Positions 4,549-5,631 of a DNA stretch of 5,631 nucleotides are shown one piece after another. The stretch comes from Chloroflexota bacterium. GTDB taxonomy: Bacteria; Chloroflexota; Limnocylindria; Limnocylindrales; CSP1-4. The notes beneath the pieces were generated by a model that was not told the DNA's origin, searched no databases, and worked only from the letters and a program-made list of their open reading frames with translations. Numbering within the stretch: the stretch's first letter is position 1; every line of letters starts with the position of its first letter. The DNA lies in assembly GCA_021790715.1 (NCBI GenBank), contig JAJYGK010000048.1, positions 1 through 5,631 on the forward strand. Reading direction: 5' to 3'. The translations under genes were made by a program, and so were the position numbers.

Positions 4549-5631
4549 ATGGATCCCTCGCCGGCCCGTCCCGAACCGCGACCGGCGCAGCGGCGCGTCC
4601 GCGTCGCCGTCGATGCCCTTGGCGGGGATCACGGGCCCGCGGAGGTCGTGCCCGGCGCCCTCGCCTGGGCGCGCGAGCATCCGGACACCGACCTGATCCT
4701 GGTCGGGGACGAGGCGCGGGTCGCGCCGCACATCCGGGGCGGGCTGCCCTCCCACGTCACGCTGGTCCCGGCGTCCGACCTGGTCGAGATGGACGAGGCC
4801 GCGGCCGCCGCGGTGCGTCGCAAGCGCGACGCCAGCATCAACGTCGCGATGCGCCTCGTGCGCGAGGGGCGCGCCGACGCCGTCGTGACGGCGGGGCACA
4901 CCGGCGCCGGGGTCGCGGCGGCGATCCTGCACCTCGGCCGTCTGCCGGGCGTGGACCGGCCGGCGCTCGCGGTGCCCATGATCAGCGACAAGGGCCCGTT
5001 CGTCCTGCTCGACATCGGCGCGACGACGGACTCGACCGGCCTCAACCTCGCGCAGTACGCGCGCATGGGCGCGATCTACGCCGAGCGCGTGCTGGGCGTG
5101 CCGGATCCGTCCGTCGCCCTGCTCTCGATCGGCGAGGAGGGCGGCAAGGGCGAGCGGCGGGTGCAGGAGGCCACGGCGCTCCTCGCGGCGAGCGACCTGC
5201 GCTTCGTGGGGAACGTCGAGGGCAAGGACCTGCCGGCGCACCTCGCGGACGTCGTCGTGTGCGACGCCTCGGTCGGGAACGTCACGATGAAGTTCTTCGA
5301 GGGGCTCTCGGGCTTCATCTTCGACCTGCTCCGCCAGGAGTTCCGCCGACCGCCGCTGGGCCCGCTGGCCTACGTGCTGATGCGGCCGGCGATCGCGCGC
5401 ATCCGCGGCCGCTTCGACTACGAGCGGACCGGCGGCGCGCCGCTCCTCGGCGTGCGCGGCTCCGTGATCATCACGCACGGGCGGGCGCGGGCGCGCATGA
5501 TCTCCTACGCCGTGGCTGCGGGGGCCGATTCGGCGCGGGCCCGGGTGCCGGACCTCATCGCCGAGGCGCTTGGACCGCAGCGACGGGCCCGCGCGGAGGC
5601 GGAGCACCGGACGGACGCGGCCGGCGGAGCG
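4549..5631 (+). CDS. plsX: Phosphate acyltransferase PlsX (3' end outside window)
   Basis: PlsX converts acyl-ACP and phosphate to acyl-phosphate, the acyl donor for PlsY in phosphatidic acid synthesis; it is a peripheral membrane enzyme. The frame is open for 361 codons to the end of the window without a stop. Residues 17-30 contain VRVAVDALGGDHGP, the family signature. VTAGHTGAG, GVDRPALAVP, LLDIGATTDS, LLSIGEEGGKG, FVGNVEGKDL, DVVVCDASVGN and YERTGGAPLLGVRG follow in the usual order. Two normally conserved Asn positions differ: AGHTGA replaces AGNTGA, and GAT replaces GAN. The family is usually 330-350 residues, so the catalytic domain is complete and only the end of an Arg/Glu/Ala-rich tail is missing. 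The ATG at 4549 follows rpmF by 28 bases and has GAGG at 4540-4543. The roughly 15 residues before VRVAVDA are a Pro/Arg-rich extension. Confidence 0.95.
   Translation, partial: MDPSPARPEPRPAQRRVRVAVDALGGDHGPAEVVPGALAWAREHPDTDLILVGDEARVAPHIRGGLPSHVTLVPASDLVEMDEAAAAAVRRKRDASINVAMRLVREGRADAVVTAGHTGAGVAAAILHLGRLPGVDRPALAVPMISDKGPFVLLDIGATTDSTGLNLAQYARMGAIYAERVLGVPDPSVALLSIGEEGGKGERRVQEATALLAASDLRFVGNVEGKDLPAHLADVVVCDASVGNVTMKFFEGLSGFIFDLLRQEFRRPPLGPLAYVLMRPAIARIRGRFDYERTGGAPLLGVRGSVIITHGRARARMISYAVAAGADSARARVPDLIAEALGPQRRARAEAEHRTDAAGGA

Noticed and set aside
3498..4550. Minus-strand open frame of 350 codons
   Set aside because: It is antisense to the coiled-coil gene, DUF177 and rpmF. Its composition is low complexity and it has no ribosome binding site or known domain that I can see.
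4261..5607. Minus-strand open frame of 448 codons
   Set aside because: It runs antisense to plsX and rpmF, both clearly real, and its product is Arg/Asp/His-rich with no recognisable motif. Long antisense frames are expected at this GC content.

Overview
The window is a compact block of bacterial housekeeping genes, all on the + strand. It is very GC-rich: by eye about 70% or more, not counted exactly. The order is recG (5' end outside the window), rsmD, coaD, a coiled-coil gene resembling mycobacterial SepIVA/DivIVA, a DUF177 (YceD-family) gene, rpmF, and plsX (3' end outside the window). I see no mobile element, CRISPR array, tRNA, rRNA or phage gene. The only non-coding stretches are about 54, 60 and 28 bases long.

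Likely source: a high-GC bacterium of the Chloroflexota/Actinomycetota type. The DivIVA-like gene next to DUF177 recalls Actinomycetota, where this pair usually lies near rpmF and rnc. The rpmF-plsX junction is more typical of Firmicutes and Chloroflexota. PlsX also carries AGHTGA and GATTDS motifs that I associate with Chloroflexota-type sequences. My best guess is a high-GC Chloroflexota lineage such as the Limnocylindria. This is an inference from gene order and motifs, not a database result.

Region 1 (1-2627): RecG, a branched-DNA helicase, overlaps RsmD, a 16S rRNA m2G966 methyltransferase, by 8 bases. RsmD in turn overlaps coaD through ATGA. Both RecG and RsmD end in acidic, low-complexity tails built from codon-phased 18-bp tandem repeats of unrelated sequence.

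Region 2 (2624-3199): CoaD, the penultimate CoA biosynthesis enzyme, is followed by a 54-base gap. The gap holds a possible -10 box overlapping the coaD stop, a perfect 7-bp hairpin and a strong AGGAGG Shine-Dalgarno.

Region 3 (3200-5631): the coiled-coil gene appears to start on a non-canonical ATC codon. DUF177, the zinc-ribbon form of ribosomal protein bL32, and PlsX of phospholipid synthesis follow. Together the genes cover DNA repair, ribosome maturation and CoA/phospholipid supply, plus a probable septation or polarity factor.

The point most worth a second look is the ATC start with its leader. I find no evidence of a wholly novel system here.
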